A DNA stretch of 64,000 nucleotides from Streptomyces xanthii (GTDB taxonomy: Bacteria; Actinomycetota; Actinomycetes; Streptomycetales; Streptomycetaceae): NCBI RefSeq assembly GCF_014621695.1, contig NZ_CP061281.1:3968001-4032000 (forward strand). Direction: 5' to 3'. Shown here piece after piece: positions 23,926-32,823 of this stretch; position 1 is the first letter of the stretch, and the number at the start of each line of letters is the position of its first letter. Below the pieces are notes generated by a model. That model saw only the letters and a program-made list of their open reading frames with translations, did no database searches and was not told the DNA's origin. A program made the position numbers and the translations under genes.

Positions 23926-24313
23926 GACGTCAGTCTTACACGCAAGCCCTTCCCGCGCCCCAGGTGACCGGGATAACGTGCCGGTGTTCCGGCCCCCTGC
24001 CAGGCTGTGACCAGTGACCGGCCGCACGGCTGTGACCTGCGACGCTTCGTCTCCGGCGCGATTACTAGGATTTCCGAGCATCGAATTACTTGGAAATCCA
24101 AGCAAAAACGCAGGTCAGATGGGGTTTCGCAGATGTGCGGCGCACTGGGTAACGTGCTGGGTGAAGGGTCTGCCGGGACGCAGGATCTGTTTCGTTCTTT
24201 CTAGTCACGCCTGAACCCGGCGCAGCGCACCCACCCCGTGCGTGGACGGATCAGGCGAGCCGAGCCGACTGGCCATCCGGCAATCCCGGGGCCGGACCGA
24301 CGGAGGAGCACAC
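23926..24313. promoter_or_regulatory. 388-bp divergent region with AT-rich tandem dyads at 24066-24101
   Basis: The region separates the response regulator from the second bkd operon. Its centre, 24061-24105, is conspicuously AT-rich for this genome. It contains TAGGATTTCCGA (24066-24077) and TTGGAAATCCAA (24090-24101), two related near-palindromes spaced 24 bp apart. Each is preceded by ATTACT. GGATTTCC and GGAAATCC also pair as a perfect 8-bp inverted repeat. Tandem dyads like this suit an Lrp-type (BkdR) or LuxR-type regulator. No gene seen. Confidence 0.5.
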
Positions 24314-25507
24314 GTGACCGTAGACAGTGCTGACAGCACTGCCGCTGCGCAAGAGGCACAGCCGCCGCGCAAGCGGGCCGCTGCGAAGAAGTCCGCGAAG
24401 AAGTCCACCGGCACGACCGCGGCGAAGGGCCGTCCCGAGCTGGTCCAGCTCATGACGCCCGAGGGCAAGCGGGTCAAGAACGCGGCGTACGACAAGTACG
24501 TCACCGACATCACCGACGACGCCCTGCGCGACCTGTACCGCGACATGGTGATGGCCCGCCGCTTCGACGCGGAGGCCGTCACGCTGCAGCGCCAGGGCGA
24601 GCTGGGCCTGTGGCCCTCGCTCCTCGGGCAGGAGGCCGCCCAGGTGGGGTCCGGGCGCGCCACCCGCGAGGACGACTACGTCTTCCCGACCTACCGCGAG
24701 CACGGCGTCGCCTGGTGCCGCGGGGTCGACCCGACCAAGCTGCTCGGCATGTTCCGCGGGGTGAACAACGGCGGCTGGGACCCGAACAGCAACAACTTCC
24801 AGCTCTACACGATCGTCATCGGCTCGCAGGCCCTGCACGCCACCGGTTACGCGATGGGCGTGGCCAAGGACGGCGCCGACTCGGCGGTCGTCGCCTACTT
24901 CGGCGACGGCGCCTCCAGCCAGGGCGACGTGGCGGAGGCCTTCACGTTCTCGGCGGTCTACAACGCGCCGGTCGTGTTCTTCTGCCAGAACAACCAGTGG
25001 GCCATCTCCGAGCCCACCGAGAAGCAGACCCGCGTGCCGCTCTACCAGCGCGCGCAGGGCTACGGCTTCCCCGGCGTCCGCGTCGACGGCAACGACGTCC
25101 TCGCGGTGCTCGCCGTGACCCGCTGGGCCCTGGAGCGGGCGCGCAACGGCGAGGGCCCGACCCTCGTCGAGGCCTTCACCTACCGCATGGGCGCCCACAC
25201 CACCTCCGACGACCCGACCAAGTACCGGGCCGACGAGGAGCGCGCCTCGTGGGAGGCGAAGGACCCGATCCTGCGCCTGCGCACGTACCTCGAAGCGCAG
25301 ACCGACACGGACGAGGGCTTCTTCGCGGAACTCGACGCCGAGGCCGAGGCGTTGGGCAAGCGAGTGCGCGATGCGGTGCGGGCCATGCCGGACCCGGACC
25401 ACATGGCGATCTTCGAGAACGTGTACGCGGACGGGCACGCGCTCGTCGACGAGGAGCGCGCGCAGTTCGCCGCCTACCAGGCGTCGTTCGCGGAGGAAGG
25501 TGCCTGA
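24314..25507 (+). CDS. bkdA2: 2-oxoacid dehydrogenase E1 alpha subunit, copy 2
   Basis: 397 residues from GTG 24314, with GGAGGAG 5-6 nt upstream. The first 40 residues are Ala/Lys-rich (PPRKRAAAKKSAKKS), resembling a histone-like basic tail, which the first copy lacks. Then canonical E1-alpha: LWPSLLGQEAAQVGSG, the TPP motif YFGDGASSQGDVAEAF (about 195-210) closing in VFFCQNN, and EAFTYRMGAHTTSDDPTKYR with the conserved phosphorylation-loop-like His. The residues shaping the substrate pocket differ from copy 1 (NNGGWDPNSNN versus DWHTGYDPHEH), hinting at different oxoacid preference. Confidence 0.88.
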   Translation: MTVDSADSTAAAQEAQPPRKRAAAKKSAKKSTGTTAAKGRPELVQLMTPEGKRVKNAAYDKYVTDITDDALRDLYRDMVMARRFDAEAVTLQRQGELGLWPSLLGQEAAQVGSGRATREDDYVFPTYREHGVAWCRGVDPTKLLGMFRGVNNGGWDPNSNNFQLYTIVIGSQALHATGYAMGVAKDGADSAVVAYFGDGASSQGDVAEAFTFSAVYNAPVVFFCQNNQWAISEPTEKQTRVPLYQRAQGYGFPGVRVDGNDVLAVLAVTRWALERARNGEGPTLVEAFTYRMGAHTTSDDPTKYRADEERASWEAKDPILRLRTYLEAQTDTDEGFFAELDAEAEALGKRVRDAVRAMPDPDHMAIFENVYADGHALVDEERAQFAAYQASFAEEGA

Positions 25508-25509
25508 TC

Positions 25510-26490
25510 ATGGCGGTACAGAAGCTTCCGATCGCCAAGGCGATCAACGAGTCGCTGCGCACGGCGCTGGAGAGCGACCCCAAGGTCCTCGTCATGGGCG
25601 AGGACGTCGGCAAGCTCGGCGGTGTCTTCCGGGTCACCGACGGGCTGCAGAAGGACTTCGGTGAGGACCGGGTCATCGACACCCCGCTCGCGGAGTCCGG
25701 CATCGTCGGCACCGCGATCGGTCTCGCGCTGCGCGGCTACCGGCCCGTGGTGGAGATCCAGTTCGACGGCTTCGTCTTCCCCGCGTACGACCAGATCGTC
25801 ACGCAGCTCGCCAAGATGCACGCCCGCGCGCTCGGCAAGGTCAAGGTGCCGGTCGTCGTGCGCATCCCGTACGGCGGCGGCATCGGCGCGGTCGAGCACC
25901 ACAGCGAGTCGCCCGAGGCGCTGTTCGCGCACGTGGCCGGCCTGAAGGTCGTCACGCCGTCGAACTCGTCGGACGCGTACTGGATGCTCCAGCAGGCCAT
26001 CCAGAGCGACGACCCGGTGATCTTCTTCGAGCCCAAGCGCCGCTACTGGGACAAGGGCGAGGTCGACACCGAGGCCGTCCCCGGCGACCTGCACAAGGCC
26101 GTCGTCGCGCGCGAGGGCACGGACGTGACGCTGGTCGCGTACGGGCCGATGGTGAAGGTCTGCCTGGAGGCCGCCGCGGCCGCCCAGGAGGAGGGCAAGT
26201 CGATCGAGGTCCTCGACCTGCGCTCGATCTCGCCGGTCGACTTCGACGCCGTGCAGCGGTCGGCGGAGAAGACGCGGCGGGTCGTCGTCGTGCACGAGGC
26301 CCCCGTCTTCCTCGGCTCCGGCGCGGAGATCGCCGCCCGGATCACCGAGCGCTGCTTCTACCACCTGGAGGCGCCCGTGCTGCGGGTCGGCGGGTACCAC
26401 GCGCCGTATCCGCCGGCGCGCCTGGAGGAGGAGTACCTGCCGGGCCTGGACCGGGTGCTCGACGCCGTCGACCGCTCGCTTGCGTACTGA
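25510..26490 (+). CDS. bkdB2: 2-oxoacid dehydrogenase E1 beta subunit, copy 2
   Basis: 326 residues; start ATG 25510, 2 nt after the E1-alpha stop. Conserved E1-beta text: KVLVMGEDVGKLGGVFRVTD, DTPLAESGIVGTAIGLALRG, RIPYGGGIGAVEHHSESPEA and VVVHEAPVFLGSGAEIAARI. It ends at YLPGLDRVLDAVDRSLAY. Lacks the N-terminal Ala/Lys extension of copy 1. Forms the heterotetrameric E1 with the preceding gene. Confidence 0.88.
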   Translation: MAVQKLPIAKAINESLRTALESDPKVLVMGEDVGKLGGVFRVTDGLQKDFGEDRVIDTPLAESGIVGTAIGLALRGYRPVVEIQFDGFVFPAYDQIVTQLAKMHARALGKVKVPVVVRIPYGGGIGAVEHHSESPEALFAHVAGLKVVTPSNSSDAYWMLQQAIQSDDPVIFFEPKRRYWDKGEVDTEAVPGDLHKAVVAREGTDVTLVAYGPMVKVCLEAAAAAQEEGKSIEVLDLRSISPVDFDAVQRSAEKTRRVVVVHEAPVFLGSGAEIAARITERCFYHLEAPVLRVGGYHAPYPPARLEEEYLPGLDRVLDAVDRSLAY

Positions 26491-26504
26491 GGAGGGCTGA
26501 AGAC

Positions 26505-27860
26505 ATGGCACGTGAGTTCAAGATGCCCGACGTGGGCGAGGGCCTGACCGAGGCCGAGATCCTCAAGTGGTACGTCCAGCCCGGTGACACGGTCACCGAC
26601 GGGCAGGTCGTGTGCGAGGTCGAGACGGCCAAGGCCGCCGTCGAGCTGCCGATCCCCTACGACGGGGTCGTGCGCGAGCTGATCTTCCCCGAGGGCACCA
26701 CGGTCGACGTCGGCCAGGCGATCATCTCCGTGGACGTCGCGGGCGAGGAGCCCGCCGCCCCCGCGCCGGCCGCCGCCGAGCCGGTGGCCGCGGAGGAGCC
26801 CGAGGAGGCCCCGACCGGGCGCCAGCCCGTGCTCGTCGGCTACGGCGTCGCCGAGTCCTCGACCAAGCGCCGCGCCCGCAAGGGCGACACGGCCGCCCCG
26901 GCGGCCAACGGGACGGCGGCGCAGGTCGTCGTCGAGCAGCGTCCGCTGGCCAAGCCGCCGGTGCGCAAGCTCGCCAAGGACCTGGGCGTCGACCTGGCCA
27001 CGGTGATCCCGTCGAACCCGGACGGGATCATCACCCGCGAGGACGTGCACGCCGCGGTCGAGCTGGCCGCACCCGCTGCCGCGCCCGAGGTCCCGGCCCA
27101 GGCGCCCGCGCCGGTCCCGGCCGCCCCGGCCTCGGCGGCGCCGGTCTCGTACGACACGGTCCGCGAGACCCGGATCCCCGTGAAGGGCGTCCGCAAGGCG
27201 ACCGCCGCGGCGATGGTCGGTTCCGCGTTCACCGCGCCGCACGTCACGGAGTTCGTGACGGTCGACGTGACCCGCACGATGAAGCTCGTCGAGGAGCTCA
27301 AGGGCGACAAGGACATGCAGGGGCTGCGGGTCAACCCGCTGCTGCTCATCGCCAAGGCCCTGCTCGTCGCGATCAAGCGGAACCCCGCGGTCAACGCGTC
27401 GTGGGACGAGGCCGCCCAGGAGATCGTCCAGAAGCACTACGTGAACCTGGGCATCGCCGCGGCCACACCGCGCGGTCTGATCGTGCCGAACATCAAGGAC
27501 GCGCACGCGATGGCCCTGCCGGAGCTGGCGGCGTCCCTCGGTGAGCTGGTGGCGACGGCCCGGGACGGCAAGACGTCCCCGGCGGCCATGCAGGGCGGCA
27601 CGGTGACGATCACCAACGTGGGCGTGTTCGGCGTCGACACCGGTACGCCGATCCTGAACCCGGGCGAGTCGGCGATCCTCGCCGTCGGGGCGATCAAGCT
27701 CCAGCCCTGGGTCCACAAGGGCAAGGTGAAGCCGCGTCAGGTGACGACCCTGGCCCTCTCCTTCGACCACCGGCTGGTGGACGGGGAGCTGGGGTCCAAG
27801 GTGCTGGCGGACGTGGCGGCGATTCTGGAGCAGCCGAAGCGCCTCATCACCTGGGGTTAG
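26505..27860 (+). CDS. bkdC2: 2-oxoacid dehydrogenase E2 (dihydrolipoyl acyltransferase), copy 2
   Basis: 451 residues. Lipoyl domain 1-80 with Lys43 in VETAKAAVELP; Ala/Pro/Glu linker; subunit-binding domain about 148-185 (PPVRKLAKDLGVDLATVIPS); second linker; catalytic domain from about 220 with IPVKGVRKATAAAMVGSAFT and His422/Asp426 in SFDHRLVDGE. GAGGAGGGC precedes the ATG. The operon ends at a strong hairpin just after the stop. E3 is not encoded here either. Confidence 0.88.
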   Translation: MAREFKMPDVGEGLTEAEILKWYVQPGDTVTDGQVVCEVETAKAAVELPIPYDGVVRELIFPEGTTVDVGQAIISVDVAGEEPAAPAPAAAEPVAAEEPEEAPTGRQPVLVGYGVAESSTKRRARKGDTAAPAANGTAAQVVVEQRPLAKPPVRKLAKDLGVDLATVIPSNPDGIITREDVHAAVELAAPAAAPEVPAQAPAPVPAAPASAAPVSYDTVRETRIPVKGVRKATAAAMVGSAFTAPHVTEFVTVDVTRTMKLVEELKGDKDMQGLRVNPLLLIAKALLVAIKRNPAVNASWDEAAQEIVQKHYVNLGIAAATPRGLIVPNIKDAHAMALPELAASLGELVATARDGKTSPAAMQGGTVTITNVGVFGVDTGTPILNPGESAILAVGAIKLQPWVHKGKVKPRQVTTLALSFDHRLVDGELGSKVLADVAAILEQPKRLITWG

Positions 27861-27867
27861 TCCCTAG

Positions 27868-27905
27868 CGGCGAGGCCCCGCACCACAGGGTGCGGGGCCT
27901 CGCCG
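27868..27905. terminator. Strong hairpin terminator after the second bkd operon
   Basis: A 17-bp perfect stem (27868-27884 with 27889-27905; arm begins CGGCGAGGCCCCGCACC) around a 4-nt loop. The carboxypeptidase gene converges on it, so it can stop transcription from both sides. Confidence 0.88.
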
Positions 27906-27921
27906 TGTGCGGGACCAGGGC

Positions 27922-28800
27922 CTAGCGCTTGAAGCCGTAGTCCATGAGCTTCTTCGCGTCGGACGTGCGGGCAGTGACCGACGTCGACTTCAGGACCGTG
28001 CCGATGACCGTCTTGCCGTTGCGGGTCGCGGCGAAGACCAGGCAGTAGCCGGCCTCCGGGCCCGAGCCCGTCTTGACGCCGATGGTGCCGGTGTACGAGC
28101 CGAGCAGGTTGTTCGTGTTCGTCCACGACATGTAGCGGTAGCCGCCGGACTTCGTCGTGACCTTCTGCTTCGTCGACTTGGTCTTCACGACGGAGCGGAA
28201 CGTGGAGCTCTTCATCGCCGAGGAGGCGATCTTCGTCAGGTCGCGCGGCGTCGAGTAGTTCGAGCCCTGGCCGATCCCGTCGAACGAGTCGAAGTGCGTG
28301 TTCCTCAGGCCGAGGCTCGTCGCGGTCTTGTTCATCTTGCCGATGAAGGACTTCACGCGGGCCGCGCGCGTGGTGCCCGAGCCGAACTTGTCCGCGAGCG
28401 CGTAGGCGGCGTCGCAGCCCGAAGGCAGCATCAGCCCGTACAGGAGCTGGCGGACGGTCACCTTGTCGCCGACGATCAGGCGGGCGGACGAGGCGTTGTT
28501 CCTGACGATGTAGTCGCTGTACGCCTTCTGGATCGTGACCTTGGCGTCCAGGTTCAGGTTCGGCTGGGACAGCACCACCTTCGCGGTCATGATCTTGGTG
28601 GTCGAGCCGGTGGACCGGCGGGTGTCCGCGGCCTTGGTGAACAGGCTCGCGCCCGTCCCGTTGTTCATCACATAGCCGCCGGCCGCGGCGATGGTCGGTT
28701 TGGCCGGTGCGGTGGCGGCCTGTGCGGAGGTGGTCAGCGCTCCGCTCGTGAGCACGGTTCCGGCGACGAGAACAGCGATGCCCGAAGTGCGAATTTTCAA
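27922..28800 (-). CDS. D-alanyl-D-alanine carboxypeptidase, peptidase family S11
   Basis: 292 residues, exported. The signal peptide reads IRTSGIAVLVAGTVLTSGAL, with cleavage near TTSAQAA. Family S11 penicillin-binding proteins remove the terminal D-Ala of peptidoglycan stem peptides outside the membrane. Motifs: SxxK as STTK (about 64-67, in RRSTGSTTKIMTAK), second motif SGC (about 127, in MLPSGCDAAYALAD) instead of the usual SGN, and KTG (about 243, in IGVKTGSGPEAGYC). No C-terminal anchor, so it may be released or wall-associated. I prefer TTG 28800, which has GGAG 8 nt upstream; ATG 28836 lacks an evident ribosome site. Confidence 0.85.
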   Translation of the reverse strand: MKIRTSGIAVLVAGTVLTSGALTTSAQAATAPAKPTIAAAGGYVMNNGTGASLFTKAADTRRSTGSTTKIMTAKVVLSQPNLNLDAKVTIQKAYSDYIVRNNASSARLIVGDKVTVRQLLYGLMLPSGCDAAYALADKFGSGTTRAARVKSFIGKMNKTATSLGLRNTHFDSFDGIGQGSNYSTPRDLTKIASSAMKSSTFRSVVKTKSTKQKVTTKSGGYRYMSWTNTNNLLGSYTGTIGVKTGSGPEAGYCLVFAATRNGKTVIGTVLKSTSVTARTSDAKKLMDYGFKR

Positions 28801-28971
28801 GATGGACGCTCCAAATGCCCCTAAAGCGCGGCCCATTGGGTGGATCGCGCACGTAAGAGACTTCTGGGACGCGTCCAGGGTTGTACGGCCCGGTACACGA
28901 GATCGGGTGATCCCCGTTCCGCATGGTGGACGTCCCCTGTGTTGCGTACGTGTTGTATCTATGATGTGCGC

Positions 28972-29664
28972 ATGCCCGCGACCTCGACCCCTGCCCCGGC
29001 CTCGCCCCCGACCCCGACCGTCACCGAGAAGCGGCCCCCCGCCGCGGAGCGCGTGTACGACCACGTGAAGCGCGGCGTGCTCGAACGCCGCTACGAAGGC
29101 GGCACCCTGCTCACCGAGGGCGAACTCGCCGAGGCCGTCGGCGTCTCCCGCACGCCCGTGCGCGAGGCGCTGCTCAAGCTGGAGGTCGAGGGGCTGCTCA
29201 AGCTGTACCCGAAGAAGGGCGCGCTGGTCCTGCCGGTGTCCGCGCAGGAGATCGCGGACGTCGTCGAGACCCGGCTGCTCGTCGAGGAGCACGCGGTGCG
29301 CAAGGCCGTGCCCGCCCCGCCCCGGCTCCTCGAACGGCTCGCCGAGCTGCTGGAGAAGCAGCAGGCGCAGGCCGCCGCCGGACAGTTCGTGGACGCCGCC
29401 ACCACCGACCGCTGCTTCCACGCCGAGATCGTGCGCAGCGCGGGCAACGAGATCCTGTCCCGCCTCTACGACCAGCTGCGCGACCGGCAGCTGCGGATGG
29501 GCGTCGCCGTCATGCACTCCCACCCCGACCGGATCGCCAAGACGCTGGCCGAGCACGGCGAGATCCTCGACGCGCTGCGCGCCGGGGACGAGGAGGCGGC
29601 CGTCGCCGTCGTCCGCCGGCACGTGGGCTGGTTCCAGAACCTGGCGCGGGGTGACGTGCGATGA
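28972..29664 (+). CDS. GntR-family (FadR/FCD subgroup) transcriptional regulator
   Basis: 230 residues. After a Thr/Pro-rich tail, the winged HTH reads AERVYDHVKRGVLERRYEGG then ELAEAVGVSRTPVREALLKL (about 25-90). The C-terminal helical FCD ligand domain has VETRLLVEEHAVRKAV and FHAEIVRSAGNEIL, with His residues that usually bind a metal and an organic acid. The ATG at 28972 lies immediately downstream of an AT-rich stretch (TTGTATCTATGATG, 28953-28966), which may be its promoter or operator. Its stop overlaps the MFS start (ATGA), so it very likely controls that transporter. Confidence 0.85.
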   Translation: MPATSTPAPASPPTPTVTEKRPPAAERVYDHVKRGVLERRYEGGTLLTEGELAEAVGVSRTPVREALLKLEVEGLLKLYPKKGALVLPVSAQEIADVVETRLLVEEHAVRKAVPAPPRLLERLAELLEKQQAQAAAGQFVDAATTDRCFHAEIVRSAGNEILSRLYDQLRDRQLRMGVAVMHSHPDRIAKTLAEHGEILDALRAGDEEAAVAVVRRHVGWFQNLARGDVR

Positions 29665-30983
29665 GCTCCGCCTCCTCCCCGTCCGACTCCGCGCTGCGGC
29701 TGCCCGGCGATCCGCCCGGCGGCCGGCGCGCGGTCGCCGTGTGGTGCATCGGCGTCTCCGTCTACTTCGTCGCCGTCATCTTCCGCACCTCGCTGGGCGT
29801 CGCCGGACTCGACGCCGTCGAGCGCTTCGACATCAACGCCTCGGCGCTGTCCACGTTCTCGATCCTCCAGCTGCTCGTGTACGCGGGCATGCAGATACCC
29901 GTCGGCCTGATGGTCGACCGGCTCGGCACCAAGAAGGTGCTGACCATCGGCGTCGTCCTGTTCACCCTCGGCCAGCTCGGCTTCGCGTTCTCCTCCTCGT
30001 ACGGGACGGCGCTCGTGTCGCGGGCGCTGCTCGGGTGCGGGGACGCCATGACGTTCATCAGCGTGCTGCGGCTCGGCACACGGTGGTTCCCGGCGCGGCG
30101 GGGGCCGCTCGTCGCGCAGCTCGCGGGCCTCGTCGGCATGGCCGGCAACCTCGTCTCCACGCTCGTCATCGCGCGACTGCTGCACGGCATCGGCTGGGAG
30201 GCCGCGTTCGCCGGATCCGCCGTCGCGGGCGTCGTCGTCCTCGTGCTGATGCTGCTCTTCCTCAAGGACCACCCCGAGGGATACGCGGCCCCGCCGCTGC
30301 CCGCCTCGCACAAGGGGGCCGCCTACGTGCGGGCGCAGATCTCGGCGGCCTGGCGCGAGCCCGGGACCCGGCTCGGACTCTGGGTCCACTTCACGACGCA
30401 GTTCCCGGCGATGGTGTTCCTGCTGCTGTGGGGGCTGCCGTTCCTCGTCGAGGCGCAGGGGCTCTCGCGCGGCACGGCGGGGGAGCTGCTGACCCTCGTG
30501 GTCCTCTCCAACATGACCGTCGGACTCGTCTACGGGCAGGTCGTCGCCCGCCACCACTCGGCGCGGCTGCCGCTGGCGCTCGGGACGGTCGCCGCGACGG
30601 CCGTGCTGTGGGCCCTGCCCGTCGTGTGGCCCGGGCAGGCGCCGATGTGGCTGCTCGTCGTGATGTGCGTGGTGCTCGGGGCCTGTGGACCCGCGTCGAT
30701 GATCGGGTTCGACTTCGCGCGGCCGGCGAACCCGCCGGAGCGGCAGGGGACCGCGTCCGGGATCGTGAACATGGGGGGCTTCGTCGCCTCCATGACCACG
30801 CTGCTGGCGGTCGGCGTGCTGCTCGACGCGACCGGGGACGACTACCGGATCGCCTTCTCGGCGGTGTTCGTGCTCCAGGCGTTCGGGGTGGGGCAGATCC
30901 TGCGCCTGCGCAAGCGGGCCGCCCGCGCGGAGCGGGAACGGGTCGTCGCGTCCCGGGTGACCTCGGTGCACGTGCCTGCGTGA
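29661..30983 (+). CDS. MFS transporter, co-translated with GntR regulator
   Basis: 440 residues, about 12 membrane helices. MFS signatures: RTSLGVAGLDAVERFDINAS and the loop 2-3 motif GLMVDRLGTKKVL. The central loop carries KDHPEGYAAPPLPASH. The end is a basic cytoplasmic tail. The overall type resembles anion/organic-acid MFS permeases, but substrate cannot be read from sequence; the FCD-type regulator upstream suggests a carboxylate. Starts in a 4-nt overlap with the regulator. Confidence 0.83.
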   Translation: MSSASSPSDSALRLPGDPPGGRRAVAVWCIGVSVYFVAVIFRTSLGVAGLDAVERFDINASALSTFSILQLLVYAGMQIPVGLMVDRLGTKKVLTIGVVLFTLGQLGFAFSSSYGTALVSRALLGCGDAMTFISVLRLGTRWFPARRGPLVAQLAGLVGMAGNLVSTLVIARLLHGIGWEAAFAGSAVAGVVVLVLMLLFLKDHPEGYAAPPLPASHKGAAYVRAQISAAWREPGTRLGLWVHFTTQFPAMVFLLLWGLPFLVEAQGLSRGTAGELLTLVVLSNMTVGLVYGQVVARHHSARLPLALGTVAATAVLWALPVVWPGQAPMWLLVVMCVVLGACGPASMIGFDFARPANPPERQGTASGIVNMGGFVASMTTLLAVGVLLDATGDDYRIAFSAVFVLQAFGVGQILRLRKRAARAERERVVASRVTSVHVPA

Positions 30984-31063
30984 CCTTCGCGGGACCGGGG
31001 GCGGATCCGATCCCGCCGCAATCCTGTTGACCGTCCCCGGCCCCGGGTGCTGGAGTGCCGCGC

Positions 31064-31816
31064 GTGGAAAGCATCCCCGCCAACCGGCGGCTCTGGAACC
31101 AGATCAGCGGCGACTATCAGGACAGGCACGACGCGCGGATCGGCGCCGCGCCCCGGCTGTGGGGCATGTACTCCGTCCCCGACGCGCACCTGAACGCCCT
31201 GGGTGACGTCACCGGCAAGCGGGTCCTCGAACTCGGCTGCGGCGCCGGGCAGTGGTCGAGGGCGCTCGCCGCCGAGGGCGCCCAGGTCGTCGGGATCGAC
31301 CTTTCCGAGGCCCAACTCGACGCGGCCGCCTCGGCGATGGGCGCGGACCGCTATCCCCTGGTGCAGGGCGCCGCCGAACAGCTCCCCTTCGCAGACGACA
31401 GCTTCGACCTCGTGTTCTGCGACTTCGGCGGGCTGAGCTGGGCGCCCCCGCACCTGGCCGTCCCGCAGGCCGCACGCGTGCTGCGCCGGGGCGGACGCCT
31501 GGTGTTCAACGTGGCCAGCCCCTGGTTCGAGGCCTGTTACGACGAGGCCGCGAGCCGCGTCACCACGACGCTGCAGAAGGACTACTTCGGGCTGAGCGGC
31601 ATCGCGGAAGGCGACGGCGCGACCAGCTATCAGCTCACCTACGGCGACTGGGTCAGGGTGCTGCGCGGCGCGGGTCTCGTCATAGACGACCTCATCGAGC
31701 CCCGGCCCGACCGCGGGACGACCAACGGCTACAACGAGACCGACCCGCCCGACTGGGCCCACCGCTGGCCGGCGGAGCTCCTCTGGGTGACGCGTAGACC
31801 GAGCACTACGGAGTGA
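31064..31816 (+). CDS. Class I SAM-dependent methyltransferase
   Basis: 250 residues. Motif I VLELGCGAGQWSRALAAEG (about 51-69), motif II VVGIDLSEAQLDAA, motif III PFADDSFDLVFCDFGGLSWA and post-motif ARVLRRGGRLVFNVASPWFE define a Methyltransf_11/25 fold. The substrate is unknown; the C-terminal text TNGYNETDPPDWAHRWPAEL is conserved-looking and probably shapes the acceptor site. I start at GTG 31064, with GGAG 8 nt upstream; GTG 31055 would add three residues. The 3' end overlaps the convergent neighbour by 11 bp. Confidence 0.82.
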   Translation: MESIPANRRLWNQISGDYQDRHDARIGAAPRLWGMYSVPDAHLNALGDVTGKRVLELGCGAGQWSRALAAEGAQVVGIDLSEAQLDAAASAMGADRYPLVQGAAEQLPFADDSFDLVFCDFGGLSWAPPHLAVPQAARVLRRGGRLVFNVASPWFEACYDEAASRVTTTLQKDYFGLSGIAEGDGATSYQLTYGDWVRVLRGAGLVIDDLIEPRPDRGTTNGYNETDPPDWAHRWPAELLWVTRRPSTTE

Positions 31817-32630
31817 CGGCGAACGACGCCAGGATCGCCTCGACCAAGGACGCGTCGCCCTCCGTCTTGAGGGCGTCGCGGGCCGCCTCCGGGGTCGTGC
31901 GGCCGCAGGCGAGGCGGACGTAGGTCTCCCAGTCCAGGGCGATCGTCGCGGCGGGGCCGAGCGAGGGGGCGCCGTCGATCGTGCCCTTGCCCTCCGCGTC
32001 CACCCGCACCGTGCGCAGGAACTCGACGGGCCCGTGCACGTCGAAGACCACCGCCGAGTTCGCCGGCGCGCCCGCGTCCTTGGCGACGACCTTCGGCAGG
32101 ATCGCGAGCAGCATGTCCCGGGTGACGTGCGCCCCGGGCGAGTCGAGATTGCCGGGCGTGCCCAGGGCGCGGCGCAGGTCCTGCTCGTGGACCCAGATGT
32201 CGAACGCCCGCCGCCGCATCGCGTACTCGAGCGTCTCCTCGACCCCGCGCGGCCCGCGCACGATCGTGCCGGGCTCCCGCGACTCGTTCCGCAGCTGCCG
32301 CGAGCGGCGGATGATCGTGTACTCCAGCTCCGAGACCATCTCCGGCGCCGTGTGGTGCCGGCGGACGTCGACCTGGATCTCCTGGTACCGCTGGCCCTCC
32401 GTCTGCACGTGGTAGAGGTCGCGGGGCAGCGTGTGGATCGGTCGCGGGTCGCCGAGCATCTCGCAGTCCACGCCGATGACGTGCGACACGATGTCCCGTA
32501 CCGACCAGCCGGGGCAGGGCGTCGCCCGGTTCCACTCACCCTCCGCGAGCGGCGTGACCAACTCGGATATCGCTTCCACGGAGTGGGTCCAGGCATCGGC
32601 GTAGGACTGAAGGCTGGGGTGGAGACTCAC
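31806..32630 (-). CDS. Maleylpyruvate isomerase-family, mycothiol-dependent enzyme
   Basis: 274 residues. The N-terminal DinB-like four-helix domain (MDMPI_N) has LAEGEWNRATPCPGWSVRDI followed by VSHVIGVDCEMLGD and later RRRAFDIWVHEQDLRRAL, the His residues of the metal site seen in mycothiol-dependent enzymes. The C-terminal part (about 180-274) is SCP2-like with ALDWETYVRLACGRTTPE. Such proteins isomerise maleylpyruvate or detoxify electrophiles using mycothiol; the substrate here is unknown. GTG 32630 begins the conserved text (VSLHPSLQSYADAW). Divergent from the nitrilase-family gene across 193 bp. Confidence 0.8.
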   Translation of the reverse strand: MSLHPSLQSYADAWTHSVEAISELVTPLAEGEWNRATPCPGWSVRDIVSHVIGVDCEMLGDPRPIHTLPRDLYHVQTEGQRYQEIQVDVRRHHTAPEMVSELEYTIIRRSRQLRNESREPGTIVRGPRGVEETLEYAMRRRAFDIWVHEQDLRRALGTPGNLDSPGAHVTRDMLLAILPKVVAKDAGAPANSAVVFDVHGPVEFLRTVRVDAEGKGTIDGAPSLGPAATIALDWETYVRLACGRTTPEAARDALKTEGDASLVEAILASFAVTP

Positions 32631-32823
32631 GGAAGGGGACCCCTCGAGCGGTTGGTACGCGGGCGTATGGCTAGGCGGCGGCGGACGCTGTCGGTGCGGG
32701 TTCTGGGGGTCCGGGGGAATCCCCCGGACTGGCACAGTACGCTGCCCGAAGGCACCCCGGCAGCGCTTTCGTACGACGATCGTAGGCCGGTGTTGACGGC
32801 TCGAATGCCAGGACGGTGGTAGT

